A stretch of 64,000 nt of DNA, from the NCBI GenBank assembly GCA_963575745.1, contig CAUYUJ010008569.1:140112-204111 (forward strand). Direction: 5' to 3'. Positions 52,146 through 62,240 of this stretch are shown piece by piece. Source of the DNA: Prorocentrum cordatum (taxonomy: Eukaryota > Sar > Dinophyceae > Prorocentrales > Prorocentraceae). Position 1 is the stretch's first letter, and each line of letters starts with the position of its first letter. The translations under genes and the position numbers were made by a program. The notes below the pieces were generated by a model. It saw only the letters and a list, made by a program, of their open reading frames with translations. It was not told where the DNA came from and searched no databases.

Positions 52146-52255
52146 GTGCCCAGTCGCACGCCTCCGCGGAGTTACGTAATTTACGGGCCGGACTCGAATT
52201 TAACGCACATTGTAATTTACGAATTCAAACTTAGATCGGGGGCCCTAGCATCCCA

Positions 52256-52500
52256 GCAGGGGGAGTTCCACCGAAGGCCCCAGAGGGAGCGTTCGCATGT
52301 GGGCGTCGCGCCCGTGTCGGGACAACCCTTCACGCGTTTCGTGGAGTCCTCATGTGTGGGCGTCGGGCCAGTTTCGGCATACCCTTCAGGCGTTTTGTGG
52401 CCCCATAGGGAGGTCCACCGAGGGCCCCACTTGCACGGTCCGCATGCGGCCCCCCACCCCCGCACCCCATTTCGGAAGCCTTTCGCGCGCCCCGTGGCCC
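52256..52500 (+). repeat. 91-bp tandem array, right block
   Basis: Same unit and orientation as 50455-50742 (GGGGGAGTTCCACCGAAGGC, GAGGGAGCGTTCGCATGTGG), with deletions and divergence toward the right. Confidence 0.85.
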
Positions 52501-52719
52501 CATGGGGAAAAATCCACCCGTGTCGCGGGTGAGCGAACATTACTATGCAGAACGCGGCGCAGAATTTGCAAAAGTGCTTCGCAAGCTTGCCGACGCTTGG
52601 CAACCACTTTGCGCACCCCCGCTCCTTCTGCTGCTCACTCTCGCCTGTTTTCCATTCTTCAGGCTGCAAAATTCGGGCCACGTTCGACCAACGTTGGGGC
52701 GCCGCTTACAGTGGACACC

Positions 52720-52884
52720 CATGCCAAAAAAACATCCTGCTTGCCTCAAGGGGCCCTGGGTTTCTTGGATTCCGATGGTTTGCTATGGAAAGCGTGACGC
52801 TCCCACACCAAAGATCAATGGACGCCCTAGGGTCTCAGGGTTAGGTATCTTGTGAAAGGTTTCTTGTGGACTGGCCCCCACTGT
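52720..52884 (+). repeat. Dispersed repeat D2, copy c
   Basis: Third copy of the repeat at 13561-13727 and 20893-21060. Confidence 0.7.
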
Positions 52885-53039
52885 ACTACGAACGCGTTTG
52901 CGCTGCTTTCGTTCTCAGGCCTCCAGTTCAAGCGTTACCTACTGCGTGGCACATGTACGGACAGTTTGTCATCGTTTGTTATTCATTGTCGCTACCAGTC
53001 CGCCTGGCGAGGATCCCGACCATTTTTCATGTTCATAAG

Positions 53040-53160
53040 CGCGATGCGACGACCAGGAGGAGGAGGAGGAGGAGGAGAAGCAGGAGGAGGAGGGAGGAGG
53101 AAAAGGGGGAGGGAGGGAGGAGGAAGGAAGGAAGGAAAAAGGGAGGAGGCGCGCGGCGAT
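53040..53160. repeat. GGA / GGAA simple repeats
   Basis: AGGAGG runs followed by GGAAGGAAGGAA near 53130. Confidence 0.9.
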
Positions 53161-53217
53161 GCGGACCCAAACCAGTTGGGAAAATTCATGACGCATAATT
53201 TCTGGGTTCTCCTGCAG

Positions 53218-53412
53218 ATGTCGGACGCGTCGGAGATGTCCGAGGACACCACCTCCTCGGCCAGCAGTGGCAGCCGGGCCCTCAGCAACTGGGCGGCCGG
53301 GGCGGTCAGCGGCCAGGACCCACCTGGGGAGGGAGGGGGGGGGCGGGGCTCTGGCGGCGCCGTGGCGGACAAAGGGAGGATCGAGATGGAGGAGGAGGAG
53401 GGTAGGGAGGAG
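53218..53412 (+). CDS. Possible acidic N-terminal exon
   Basis: An ATG directly after TTCTCCTGCAG (acceptor-like) opens MSDASEMSEDTTSSASSGSR then ALSNWAAGAVSGQDPPGEGG. The frame then enters a GGA-rich Glu run. Low-complexity acidic/Ser-rich protein, family unknown. No downstream exon was found before the TCC tract. Confidence 0.25.
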
Positions 53413-53419
53413 CAAGCGA

Positions 53420-53605
53420 TTCTTTTTCCTCCCCCCGCCCCCCCCCTCCTCCCTGCCTCCTCCTCCTCCTCCTCCTCATCATTCCTCCTCCATCCTCCTC
53501 ACCTCCTCCTCCTGCTCCTCCCCCTCCTCCTACTCCTCCTCTCATACCTCATCCTCCTCCATCCTCCTCCTCCTCCTCCTCCTCCTCCTCCTCCTCCTCC
53601 TCCTG
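53420..53605. repeat. TCC microsatellite upstream of the second RT relic
   Basis: TCC/CTC-rich tract, with a pure run at 53564-53604. Confidence 0.95.
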
Positions 53606-53843
53606 GATGCTTGCCCGTTCCCGTGCTGCTAGGAACGGGGGCGCCCGCACTGTTCGCTGTGCCTGCGCTGCGCCGCACACCCGCCTCTCAGCACTGTTTC
53701 ACGTGCGAGACGGCGCAGTGGCATGGCCAGCGAAGCTTCCGAGCAGAACATGTTTCTGCGATCCGAGTTTCGCTCCAGAGGGAAAATCATGCCATCCTGG
53801 CAGACTCATCTGTCAAGCTTGACTGGACAGACCAACGCGTTAT

Positions 53844-55530
53844 TTGCCTCCTTCGCGAATTAGCTGCCGCCTGGTCCCCTCTGATCAACTAGTCGACCTA
53901 CATAGTACTACGGACCCCATGGGAACCATATGCTTCGCCCGACGACTCAGCCAAGGCTCTTGCCGAATGTCGGGGGCAAGTTGGCAGAAAGAGATTCGTC
54001 GATCCCGTGCACTTCAGGATCTCGGAACCCTACATCCAAACGGTCTCTTGCAACAGTTCTTGAGTGATTTCGGAGAGCAATTCGAAGATACCTTTCGTCG
54101 TTCTCGCGACTTGGCACCTGGTCGCGACGGGATATACCACGGTGCGTGACGTGGCGGTGGCATTATATGTGCGGATGTTCTTCTTGGGTTATACAAGCAC
54201 GCGAGCGTTGGAGGCGAGGCCCACGGCAGCTTCAACGAAGGACCCGCGGTTTTCCAACCAAAAGGGGAACTGGACGCCACCCTCCGAGGCCAGACTCGGG
54301 ATCTTGGTTCCGCCCGCCCAGTCGGCCTCAGCAACACCGACAACAAGAGCACTGCTTCTGCCAGTGCTTGCCCCATCACTCAAGCCTCGACCTGCTTGCG
54401 TTGCTGCATCCAGCGGGGTTCTGTGCCAGGCCACCGAGGACCGGAGCACGTCATTGATGTCGATGCGCCTCTGGCCATTGCCAATGAAATGGCGTTGGAG
54501 CAAGAATGCGGAGCAAGCTGCTTCAACATCAAGGCCGCTTTCCCAAGCCTCCGCTTCCAGTGGATGGAGCATGTGCTCGGGAAAACAGATATACCCAACT
54601 GGTATCGCGTTGCTGCTCTCAGGGTATGAGCCGACGTTTGCATCTCGGTCAACCCTCGGGGCTCCAGCGGGCATTCCTACCTAGCCGAACGTGGGATCAA
54701 ATCAAGTTGTCTAGTGTCGGGAACTCTTCTCGCGGTATTGTTTGACCTTGTCCATCGGCACCCCCACAGTTTCTTTGGCTCCACGCACGACCCTGAGTCA
54801 TCCCTCCATGGTTTCGCCGACGATCTCGCGATGGCCCCGCCCAGCCTCTTACGCACCCTCCCCTAGGTCCTCCGAGGCCCCCTGGTGCAAGCTAAGAACA
54901 TTGGGCTATACACCCACCATGCTAAGACACAGATCACTCTCCCGAGGAAGGTTGGCCCGACCCTGATCCGCGGCGCGTTTCGGAGGTGGGGCCTGAATAG
55001 ATCGAGATTCAATGTGCAGGACCATTGTAAGAATCTTAGGATGATTTTGAGAGTCAGGTCTAGGGAGCTGTCGTGGAAGGGGCCTGCGTCATCTCTTGAA
55101 TCTCGCAGCCACCACTCGAGTCGCTCGGCCTGTTCTTTCGCCAAATCAAAAGTGGTGAGATTCTCTCATGGTGGGGCTCCAGGCCAAAGCTCTTGAGGTA
55201 TATTTTGCGTGTGCGCACCGTTAACCTCGGTCATGTCGTTCTGCTCTGTCCACCCGTATCGAGCACTTCGCGGGCTCTTGTCACGACCCGACTATCGATT
55301 GGCAAATCATGAGAATGGGTTTCGTGGGCCTTGTTTTCCTTCTGTTCATCCTCGCCTCGACCCTCAAGACTGCATCAGCCAGATTCAGGTATGGTACCCA
55401 GTTTTGCTCGTTCGGAAGTGCAGCGTCGGGCGGACACACACTCGTTCATTATCTGAGGTGCCGCGTCTTCCAGTCTGAAGGCGCGAGCCTCGCCCCCCAC
55501 CCCCCCCCAACTGGGCCACTGAGGATCTAG
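53844..55530 (+). pseudogene. Second non-LTR reverse transcriptase relic
   Basis: One reading frame (frame 3) from about 53844 to 55193 carries RT blocks in order: RDLAPGRDGIYHGA, FNEGPAVFQPKGELDATLRG, ARPVGLSNTDNKS, then GSVPGHRGPEHVIDVDAPLA, CGASCFNIKAAFPSLRFQWM (the D.k.AF catalytic block), IKSSCLVSGTLLAVLFDLVH and catalytic HGFADDLAMAP, followed by NIGLYTHHAKTQI. In-frame stops occur at 54147 (TGA), 54627 (TGA), 54864 (TAG) and 55194 (TGA). After a frameshift, 55400-55475 gives QFCSFGSAASGGHTLVHYLR then CRVF, like the C-terminal Cys/His knuckle of such elements. The FADD box and overall sequence differ from the YIDD element at 30.6-36.9 kb, so this is a separate lineage. No endonuclease is visible upstream. 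Confidence 0.75.
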
Positions 55531-55599
55531 CTCCTGGATGTTTGGTTTTCCCCCGAACCGCCCTCTCTTGGTTGTGCTAATTATCGATTGCAGCCGCAG

Positions 55600-55830
55600 G
55601 ACACGAACATAAAACCGATAAACCGATCAACCGATAAACTATTTCGGTTGATCGGTTCATCGGCAGATCGACCGATAAACCGATATGATTATATCGGTTT
55701 ATCGGTCGATCTGCCGATAAGCCGATCAACCACTAAACCGACTCATCGCATGCGTGCCCGAATCTCAGCACAGCTTGGCATTTATCAGTTTATCGGTTGA
55801 TCGGTTGATCGGTTGATTGGCCCGCCGTTG
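55600..55830. repeat. Palindromic CCGATAAA/CCGATCAA array, copy 1
   Basis: AACCGATAAACCGATCAACC-type words on the left face TTTATCGGTTGATCGGTTGA on the right. The core is a perfect palindrome with 26-bp arms: 55661-55686 and 55691-55716 around GATT. The arms extend imperfectly for another 15 bp. Confidence 0.9.
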
Positions 55831-55854
55831 TCGTGGTTGTCCAATGGGTAATCC

Positions 55855-56243
55855 TTCGAAATTCTCTCTCCTCTTCCTCCTAGTCCTCCCCTTCCTCTTC
55901 CTCCTAGTCCTCCTCCGCCTCCGCCTCCTCCTCCTCCTCCTCCTCCCTTCCCTCTTCCTCCTCCCCCCTCCTCCGTTCCGATCCTCCCTCCCTCCCTCCC
56001 TCTCCTCCCTCTCCTCCCTCCCTCCCTCACTGGCCCCGACGCCCATGGTTCTCCTAGTCCTCCCTCCCCCTCTTCCTCCTAGTCTCCTCCGCCTCCCCTT
56101 CCTCTTCCTCCTAGTCCTCCTCCGCCTCTGCCTCCTCCTCCTCCTCCTCCTCCCTCCTCCTCCTCCTCCTCCCTCCTCCGTTCCGATCCTCCCTCCCTCC
56201 CTCTCCTCCCTCCCTCCCTCACTGGCCCCGACGCCCATGGTTC
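55855..56243. repeat. TCC-rich tract with an internal duplication
   Basis: A unit containing CCTCTTCCTCCTAGTCCTCC, CTCCGTTCCGATCCTCCC and CTCACTGGCCCCGACGCCCA is present twice (about 55880-56054 and 56096-56243). Confidence 0.85.
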
Positions 56244-56386
56244 TGCGCGCACAGGGCCGCGGCCCCCGTGAGCCCCTTCTCGGCGTTCCAGCTGACCACC
56301 ATTCCTGGGGAGCTCGTCCTCCCTCCCTCTTCCCCTCCTGCCCACACTCTCACATCCGTCCCCCATTCCCCTCCCTTGTTCCCCTC

Positions 56387-57437
56387 CCCTCCCTCTTTCG
56401 GATTGGGGAATTTCGAATTTCCTGTCTCCTCCTCTCCCAGGCCCAGTGCCCAGGCCCATCCAGAAAGAAAAACTGGAAAGGGGGGAGGGCGGGAAGGAGA
56501 GATGGAGGGAGGGAGGGTTGGATTCGATTCGGGAAGGGGCATTTGAGAAAAGAGGGGATGGAGGGGTGGAGGGAATAGGGATGGGGGAGGGGGATTGGAG
56601 TTGGGAAGGAGGGATGGAGGGAGGAGTGGCGGGGGGAGGGCGGGGTTTGTGGGAAGCAAAATCTGGCGGGGCATTTCGGGCTAGGACGTTTTCGGTTTCT
56701 ACAGCGCTTTGGCGGGGGTGCCTCCAGCTCCCCCTTCCTCTCCTTCTCTGGGCTTCGGGGGGGGTCGCATTTCCCCTCTCCTCCTCCCCCATCCTCCTTC
56801 TCCTTCCCCCCTCGGTCTTAGCCGTATCAGGTTATCACTGTAGCGCGAGCTGCGGCGAAAGCTGCTGGCGTCGCGCGCCCTATTGCGGATCCGGGCGCAA
56901 CTCTCAGCCATGCGCGGCGGCCCGTATGATAAACCACCCGGGCCTTTAAACCAACGGGACGTCATCGTCTGCTCTTTGTGCGACCGGCGAGTCGGGAAGC
57001 CATGCTGGGCCACCCATGTGAGGGATTGTGTCAGCGCTTCCTCTGCGCTCGCGGTTGAGCCGCAGCGGTTGGGCCTTGATCCCAACCGTGCGCCAGTTCA
57101 GTTTGTTGCTCAAGGACAGCCTGTTGCCCTTCGCGCCGATGTGAAGATAGCGGGTGATAAACTGAAACAGTGCCACCTCCGGATGGGGCAAGCCTTCGTG
57201 CCCGACCCCCACATCAGCGGGGCTTGCTACACTTGCGGTTGGAGCTCCTTCAAAGGTGCGTGGACGGGGCCCGAGGGTTGCAGCGTCGGCGCGCCGCCCC
57301 TCTGCGCCGCGTTCATCGACTCGCTGTTCGAGGCGAAGGCTTTGACGGACGCGGCGCAATTCATGACCGACATGGGCATGGATTCTAGCAAGCGCTTGCC
57401 ACATTACCGTTATCTGGCCCAATGTGGGAGTGCGTTC
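56387..57437 (+). repeat. 1.05-kb segmental duplication, copy 1
   Basis: From CCTCCCTCTTTCGG to GGGAGTGCGTTC this matches 58593-59642 at roughly 97 percent by eye. It includes the upstream region and most of the Cys-rich reading frame. Confidence 0.95.
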
Positions 57438-57839
57438 GTGCAGTGGGGTGAGAATTCCTGCCGTTCCAAGCGGCCGGCGCCTGGTTAGCCGCGCGCGGTC
57501 CACGTGCCACCGGCCGTGACTTCTTCCAGACACTGGTGGGCGCACTCCGCATGTACGACGCAGTGTGCGACCTGCTCTAGCCGCGGGTGTGCGTCGTGCG
57601 AACGTTGCTGCTTGCGCAAATTGCGATTCGCGTTCAAGTTCGCAGTGGCTGCGCTGTACCAGTCTGACAGAACGCCTGTGAGTTCCCAGGTGCGCTTTGT
57701 GCTCGGGCACAGGTCGTTCCGAATCCTCGGCGGCCTCATCGTAGTTTTCTCGCCATCGGAAGAGTTCGGCATCTGGGCGCCGCCGCGCGTGGGCGGCGAC
57801 GAGTGGCCTTGGATAAGCTTTATTGTGTTCGGCGACTAA
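56910..57839 (+). CDS. Cys-rich hypothetical protein, copy 1, with an in-frame TAG
   Basis: The ATG at 56910 opens MRGGPYDKPPGPLNQRDVIV. A C-x2-C-x11-H-x3-C motif follows (CSLCDRRVGKPCWATHVRDC), then CYTCGWSSFKGAW...GC...LC. The frame meets TAG at 57486-57488. It then continues in the same frame to TAA at 57839 with a second Cys cluster (CTTQCATCSSRGCASCERCC) and VRFVLGHRSFRILGGLIVVF. So either the protein is 192 residues, or about 309 residues with a nonsense codon or a small intron (a GTGAG at 57452 and TTAG at 57485-57488 are in suggestive positions but only about 40 nt apart). Zinc binding is likely from the motifs; function unknown. The upstream 56820-56909 is identical between copies. 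Confidence 0.45.
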
Positions 57840-58260
57840 GCGGCGACTCGGCTCCGACCCCTGCCGCTTGGCGGGGGCTGCGCGCAGCCGCGCCCGCAGG
57901 TTCGGGCGCGGTCCGGCGGCGGGGGCCGCCAGCGCGGCGACGGGGGCGTCCTGGGCGGCGAGAGCTGCCTTTGATCCTCGCTCAGCGGCGCGAGCGATCC
58001 GGCGGCGGGAGCCGCCCCCGCCCGTCGCTCGCGCGAGCGGCCGGTGCATTTTTAAGAGGCGGTTTGCGCGGCGAGAGCTGCGCCGTCTCGCTGGTGCGCG
58101 CGGGCGCTGTTGAGCGGCGAGAGCTGCAAGCGCGGCGACGGGGGGGTCTTGGGCGGCGAGAGCTGCCTTTGATTCTCGCTCAGCGGCGCGAGCTGCCCGC
58201 GCCGTGGAGCGCGTGGTGAGAGCTGCCCCCGACCGTCTGGCATTGGACTGGTGGCGATTG
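57840..58260. repeat. GC-rich GGCGGCGAGAGCTGC repeats
   Basis: GGGCGGCGAGAGCTGCCTTT then GAT.CTCGCTCAGCGGCGCG occurs at about 57952 and 58152. Shorter GGCGAGAGCTGC copies lie between. No gene. Confidence 0.75.
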
Positions 58261-58592
58261 GCTCCGTCTGCTTTCTCCTCCTCCTCCTCCTCCTCCCCCC
58301 CTCCTCCTCCTCCTGTTCCCCCATGTTCATCCCCCGTCCCCTTCATCTTCCCCCTGTCCTCTTCTTCCTTCCCCCCTTCCCTCCTCCCCCTTCCTCCTGA
58401 GGCCCAGGGGATTGGGCGAAGGACCTGAGGGCGCGCCCGCTCCGTGCCCAGAGGCGCGGAGGCCAAATCTGGCCGGGCATTTCGTCGCCCGCATGTGGTG
58501 CGAAAACCAGGGCATGGCGGCGGGCATTCGGTGTGATAGCCAGGCTGCGTGGGCCCCCCACCCCGGGTCCACGTCTCATCTCTCCCCCCCCC
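58261..58592. repeat. TCC-rich tract and short unique spacer
   Basis: TCC/CCCCT-rich to about 58400. The following 58450-58560 contains CAAATCTGGCCGGGCATTTCG, resembling CAAAATCTGGCGGGGCATTTC in the duplicated segment. Confidence 0.6.
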
Positions 58593-59642
58593 CCTCCCTC
58601 TTTCGGATTGGGGAATTTCGAATTTCCTGTCTCCTCCTCTCCCAGGCCCAGTGCCCAGGCCCATCCAGAAAGAAAAACTGGAAAGGGGGGAGGGCGGGAA
58701 GGAGAGATGGAGGGAGGGAGGGTTGGATTCGATTCGGGAAGGGGCATTTGAGAAAAGAGGGGATGGAGGGGTGGAGGGAATAGGGATGGGGGAGGGGGAT
58801 TGGAGTTGGGAAGGAGGGATGGAGGGAGGAGTGGCGGGGGGAGGGCGGGGTTTGTGGGAAGCAAAATCTGGCGGGGCATTTCGGGCTAGGACGTTTTCGG
58901 TTTCTACAGCGCTTTGGCGGGGGTGCCTCCAGCTCCCCCTTCCTCTCCTTCTCTGGGCTTTGGGGGGGGTCGCATTTCCCCTCTCCTCCTCCCCCGTCCT
59001 CCTTCTCCTTCCCTCCTCGGTCTTAGCCGTGTCAGGTTATCGCTGTAGCGCGAGCTGCGGCGAAAGCTGCTGGCGTCGCGCGCCCTATTGCGGATCCGGG
59101 CGCAACTCTCAGCCATGCGCGGCGGCCCGTATGATAAACCACCCGGGCCTTTAAACCAACGGGACGTCATCGTCTGCTCTTTGTGCGACCGGCGAGTCGG
59201 GAAGCCATGCTGGGCCACCCGTGTGAGGGATTGCGTCAGCGCTTCCTCTGCGCTCGCGGTTGAGCCGCAGCGGTTGGGCCTTGATCCCAACCGTGCGCCA
59301 GTTCAGTTTGTTGCTCAAGGACTGCCTGTTGCCCTTCGCGCCGATATGAAGATAGCGGGGGATAAACTGAAACAGTGCTACCTCCGGATGGGGCAAGCCT
59401 TCGTGCCCGACCCCCGCATCAGCGGGGCTTGCTACACTTGCGGTTGGAGCTCCTTCAAAGGTGCGTGGATGGGGCCCGAGGGTTGCAGCGTCGGCGCGCT
59501 GTTCCTCTGCGCCGCGTTCATCGACTCGCTGTTCGAGACGAAGGCTTTGACGGACGCGGCGCAATTCATGGCCAACATGGGCATGGATTCTAGCAAGCGC
59601 TTGCCACATTCCCGTTATCTGGCCCAAGGTGGGAGTGCGTTC
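58593..59642 (+). repeat. 1.05-kb segmental duplication, copy 2
   Basis: Direct repeat of 56387-57437, offset 2205 bp. After its end, 59653-59712 resembles the pre-gene segment GTCGCATTTCCCCTCTCC again. The junction therefore jumps back into another partial copy. Confidence 0.95.
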
Positions 59643-59654
59643 TTTGCGCTTTAG
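59115..59654 (+). CDS. Cys-rich hypothetical protein, copy 2 (truncated)
   Basis: Same frame as the gene at 56910. It ends early at TAG 59652-59654 because the duplication stops (last shared residues GGSAF). Differences from copy 1 are mostly amino-acid changing: His to Arg in the C-x2-C-x11-H-x3-C motif, Gln to Leu, Val to Met, His to Tyr, Thr to Met, Pro-Pro to Leu-Phe. Only a couple are silent. Loss of the motif His suggests that this copy is non-functional. Confidence 0.4.
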   Translation: MRGGPYDKPPGPLNQRDVIVCSLCDRRVGKPCWATRVRDCVSASSALAVEPQRLGLDPNRAPVQFVAQGLPVALRADMKIAGDKLKQCYLRMGQAFVPDPRISGACYTCGWSSFKGAWMGPEGCSVGALFLCAAFIDSLFETKALTDAAQFMANMGMDSSKRLPHSRYLAQGGSAFFAL

Positions 59655-60470
59655 GGGTTTCGCATTTCCCCTCTCCCCCTCCCCTTTCCTCCTTCTCCAT
59701 CCCCTCTCGCGGAGTCTTGTCGGGGCTCTGCTCCTCGCGGAGTCTTGTCGAGGCTCTACTCCTGGAGCCGATCGCCGTCCGTCCTTTCGTGCAATGTGAT
59801 CCAGACCGACGCAAAATGGCGCGCCAGATTTTGCCCCCCACCGAAATTTGCCCCGCCAGATTCTGCCTCCCGCGCGGCTGCCGCCATCGCCATCATTATC
59901 ATCAGCATGACCTTCCTCTTCCTCATCTTGAGACATCCTCGCGACGCTGACCTCTGATATGCCCTGCCCCAATTTGTGCTGGCCATTTCCGCCCACGCAA
60001 AAACTCGCCTCGTTCACCTGGGGGGGACGTGCCCAGCCTTGAAATAGTCTGACCCCCGATCTGCCCCGGGATGCGATGTTCAGACAATTTTCGCCCGGGG
60101 CGCCCTCGCACTTCTGACTTCGGAGGCGCCCTACCCCATGGCGGTCCGACCACTCTCGCCTGCGACATCCTCGCAACAGAAGCTTCCGAGACGCCTATAG
60201 CTGACCTCTTCAGGCCACTTTCGTCTGAAACAACGACCTCGCATATGCCCTGCCCCAAGTTGGTTCGGCCACTGTCGCCTGAGACCCTCGCAGGCCCTGC
60301 ACTGCCTGCGCAAAGCATCGCGCGCGGCGGGAGATGCTCGGACCCCTGCGGGACTCCGTCCGCACCAGAGACTCAGGCTGATCAAGCCGAGCCGCCCCAG
60401 AGCGGGGTGCGCCGTCCGCGCTAGAGCCAAACACAAAACTCACGCCGTCGCCGTCGTCGTCGTGGCGGGG
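59655..60470. other. Unassigned; short repeats
   Basis: CTCGCGGAGTCTTGTCG(G/A) is tandemly repeated at 59707-59760. CATATGCCCTGCCCCAA(G/T)TTG recurs near 59957 and 60240. There is no recognised gene. Confidence 0.45.
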
Positions 60471-60474
60471 ACTG

Positions 60475-60790
60475 ACAACCAGCCGGTAAGCCGATAAACC
60501 GATAAACCGATATGCGGTACAAGGATCGCCTCCACAGGTTCCCCCCCACCGGTCTCAGACCAGCCAGTCATCCGATGAACCGATAAACCGATAAACCGAT
60601 AAACCGACGAAGAGAAGGGGGCGCGCCAGCAATCGCCTCTATGTCCGCATGCGAAGATTATCGGTTTTTTCGGTTGAGCGACCGATCCACCGATAAACCG
60701 ATCAAATTATATCGGTTTTTCGGTTGATCGGTTTGCAAACCGTTCAACCGATTAGTTTTTATCGGTTGATCGGTTTATCGGTCGGATGGA
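60475..60790. repeat. Palindromic CCGATAAA array, copy 2
   Basis: Tandem CCGATAAA octamers at 60490-60515 and 60575-60608 face TTTATCGG/TTGATCGG octamers at 60660-60783. The centre has ATCAAATTATATCGG, as in copy 1. It is interrupted by about 50 bp of unique sequence. Confidence 0.9.
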
Positions 60791-61074
60791 TTTCCGGAAG
60801 CCGTTGCCGCTGCACTCTAATTATCGGTCACGAATGACGCTTTTAATGCATTACACAGTATCGGCACTCCCGATCGAGCTCGAGCTAGTCGTTTCTTACG
60901 CGCTCGTTTTCGGCCGATTGTTGCTGTATTTGCTTTCGCTCGACGGCTTCTCCAAGGGGGCCAGTCTGAGCGGCTGTACATCAGGGCGCCCGGAGACGGG
61001 ACAGACGAACGATGGGAATGGAGCCCGCTCTCTGCTGAAGAGGAAGCGATGCCCCATCCTCTTCGAACCTCCGC
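60791..61074. other. Unassigned
   Basis: Unique sequence without a recognised gene. Open frames run into the following TCC tract. Confidence 0.4.
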
Positions 61075-61240
61075 CTCCTCATCCTCCTCGAACATCCTTT
61101 TCCTCACTGCTTGTCACTGCGTGTCCTCTTCTTCCTTCTCCTCCTCCTCCTCCTCCTCCTCGTCCTCCTCCTCCTCCTCCTCCTCCTCCTCCTCCTGCTC
61201 CTCGTCCTTTTCCTTTCCATTCCCTCCTCCTCGACCGCCC
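61075..61240. repeat. TCC microsatellite
   Basis: TCC/CTC-rich tract, purest at 61135-61198. Confidence 0.95.
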
Positions 61241-61550
61241 CTCCTCGTCCTCCCCCCCGCCCCCCCGCCCTCCTGGAGGAGGTGGGGAGGCGCGCTGGGC
61301 CGCGCGAGTGGGGGGGGGGATCCGAGCAGCGAGGTCCGGGGAACGAAGCGCCGGCGCGGCAGACGTCGGGCCGCGTCGACCGGCGGCGACCCCGCCGCGG
61401 GCGTTCCACGCGGCACGCCGCTGGCGACGAGGTCTCCCAGGGACGAACCACGGCGCCAGCAGCTCGGGGTCACCGCCAGAGGCGCGCAGACCATCGCGCC
61501 CCTCGCATCGCGCGGTCTGGGCCGGGGCTGCCGCCCTGCTCCCAAAAGGG

Positions 61551-61758
61551 GTGGCGCGGGGGCGCGAGAGGGAGAACTTTCTCCTCCTCCTCCTCCTCCT
61601 CCTCATCCTCCTTCTCCTCCTCCTCCTCCTCCTCCTCTCCCTCCTCCTCCTCCTCCTCTCCTCCTCCTCCTCCTCCTCCTCCTCCTCCTCCTCCTCCTCC
61701 TCCTCCTCCTCCTCCTCCTCCTCCTCCTCCCGTGGCGCGGGGGCGCGAGAGGGAAAAC
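61551..61758. repeat. TCC microsatellite flanked by 27-bp direct repeats
   Basis: GTGGCGCGGGGGCGCGAGAG then GGA(G/A)AACT occurs at 61551-61577 and 61732-61758 (26 of 27 identical). Only TCC repeats lie between. Confidence 0.9.
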
Positions 61759-62240
61759 TGCCGGGAGGAAGCCTTGCACGCTTGCGTTGGACTGCCAGGT
61801 AGCCATGAGCAGCTGCCGGCTGTCGCTTTTGAAGCGGGGTGCCTCGTCTCGCGCGTGTCAGTGACGAGCACCCGTTGTCGTGACAAGAGCACGTGTGATG
61901 TTTCATTCGAGCCAGTACGATAGGTTCGCGTCGTGTCGACCGGCGGCGACCCCGGTGCTGGTGTTCAACGTTGAGCGCCGCCGGGGATCCGAAATCGGTC
62001 GGCATTGAACGATTTGACGTCTCGGGAACCGCCGATCCTTCAAGATGGAGCGATACCCGCAGTCTCAGGAACAAACGTCACGGTCGACACGACGCAAACC
62101 TGCCGTGTGAGCATACAGCGTCAGAGATTCCAGCGGTCCTCGAGAAGCTGTGTGTCCCCACCCGACAGGCTTGGGTCCCAGACATGCTCGCGTCGTATGA
62201 CAAATCACGACAGGAGGTGTTTGCCTTTTTGTCTGCCTCA
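61759..62240. other. Unassigned
   Basis: 61932-61954 (GTGTCGACCGGCGGCGACCC) repeats 61372-61394 with some similarity continuing downstream. No gene recognised. Confidence 0.4.

Noticed and set aside
50823-52532. Repetitive-peptide frames of about 300 codons on both strands (RKRKRLHNSSVPNQKGC type)
   Set aside because: The same repeat gives similar peptides from both strands, and the array inverts at its centre. A repeat-unit length compatible with open frames explains them better than two antisense genes.
56946-58664. 572-codon minus-strand frame across the duplicated gene
   Set aside because: It runs through GC-rich spacer and TCC tracts without a domain, whereas the plus frame has spaced Cys/His motifs. 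It is not fully excluded, given the odd substitution pattern.
55600-60790. CCGATAAA octamers as telomere repeats
   Set aside because: Known dinoflagellate telomeres use TTTAGGG-type repeats. Here the octamers occur in both orientations as internal palindromes.
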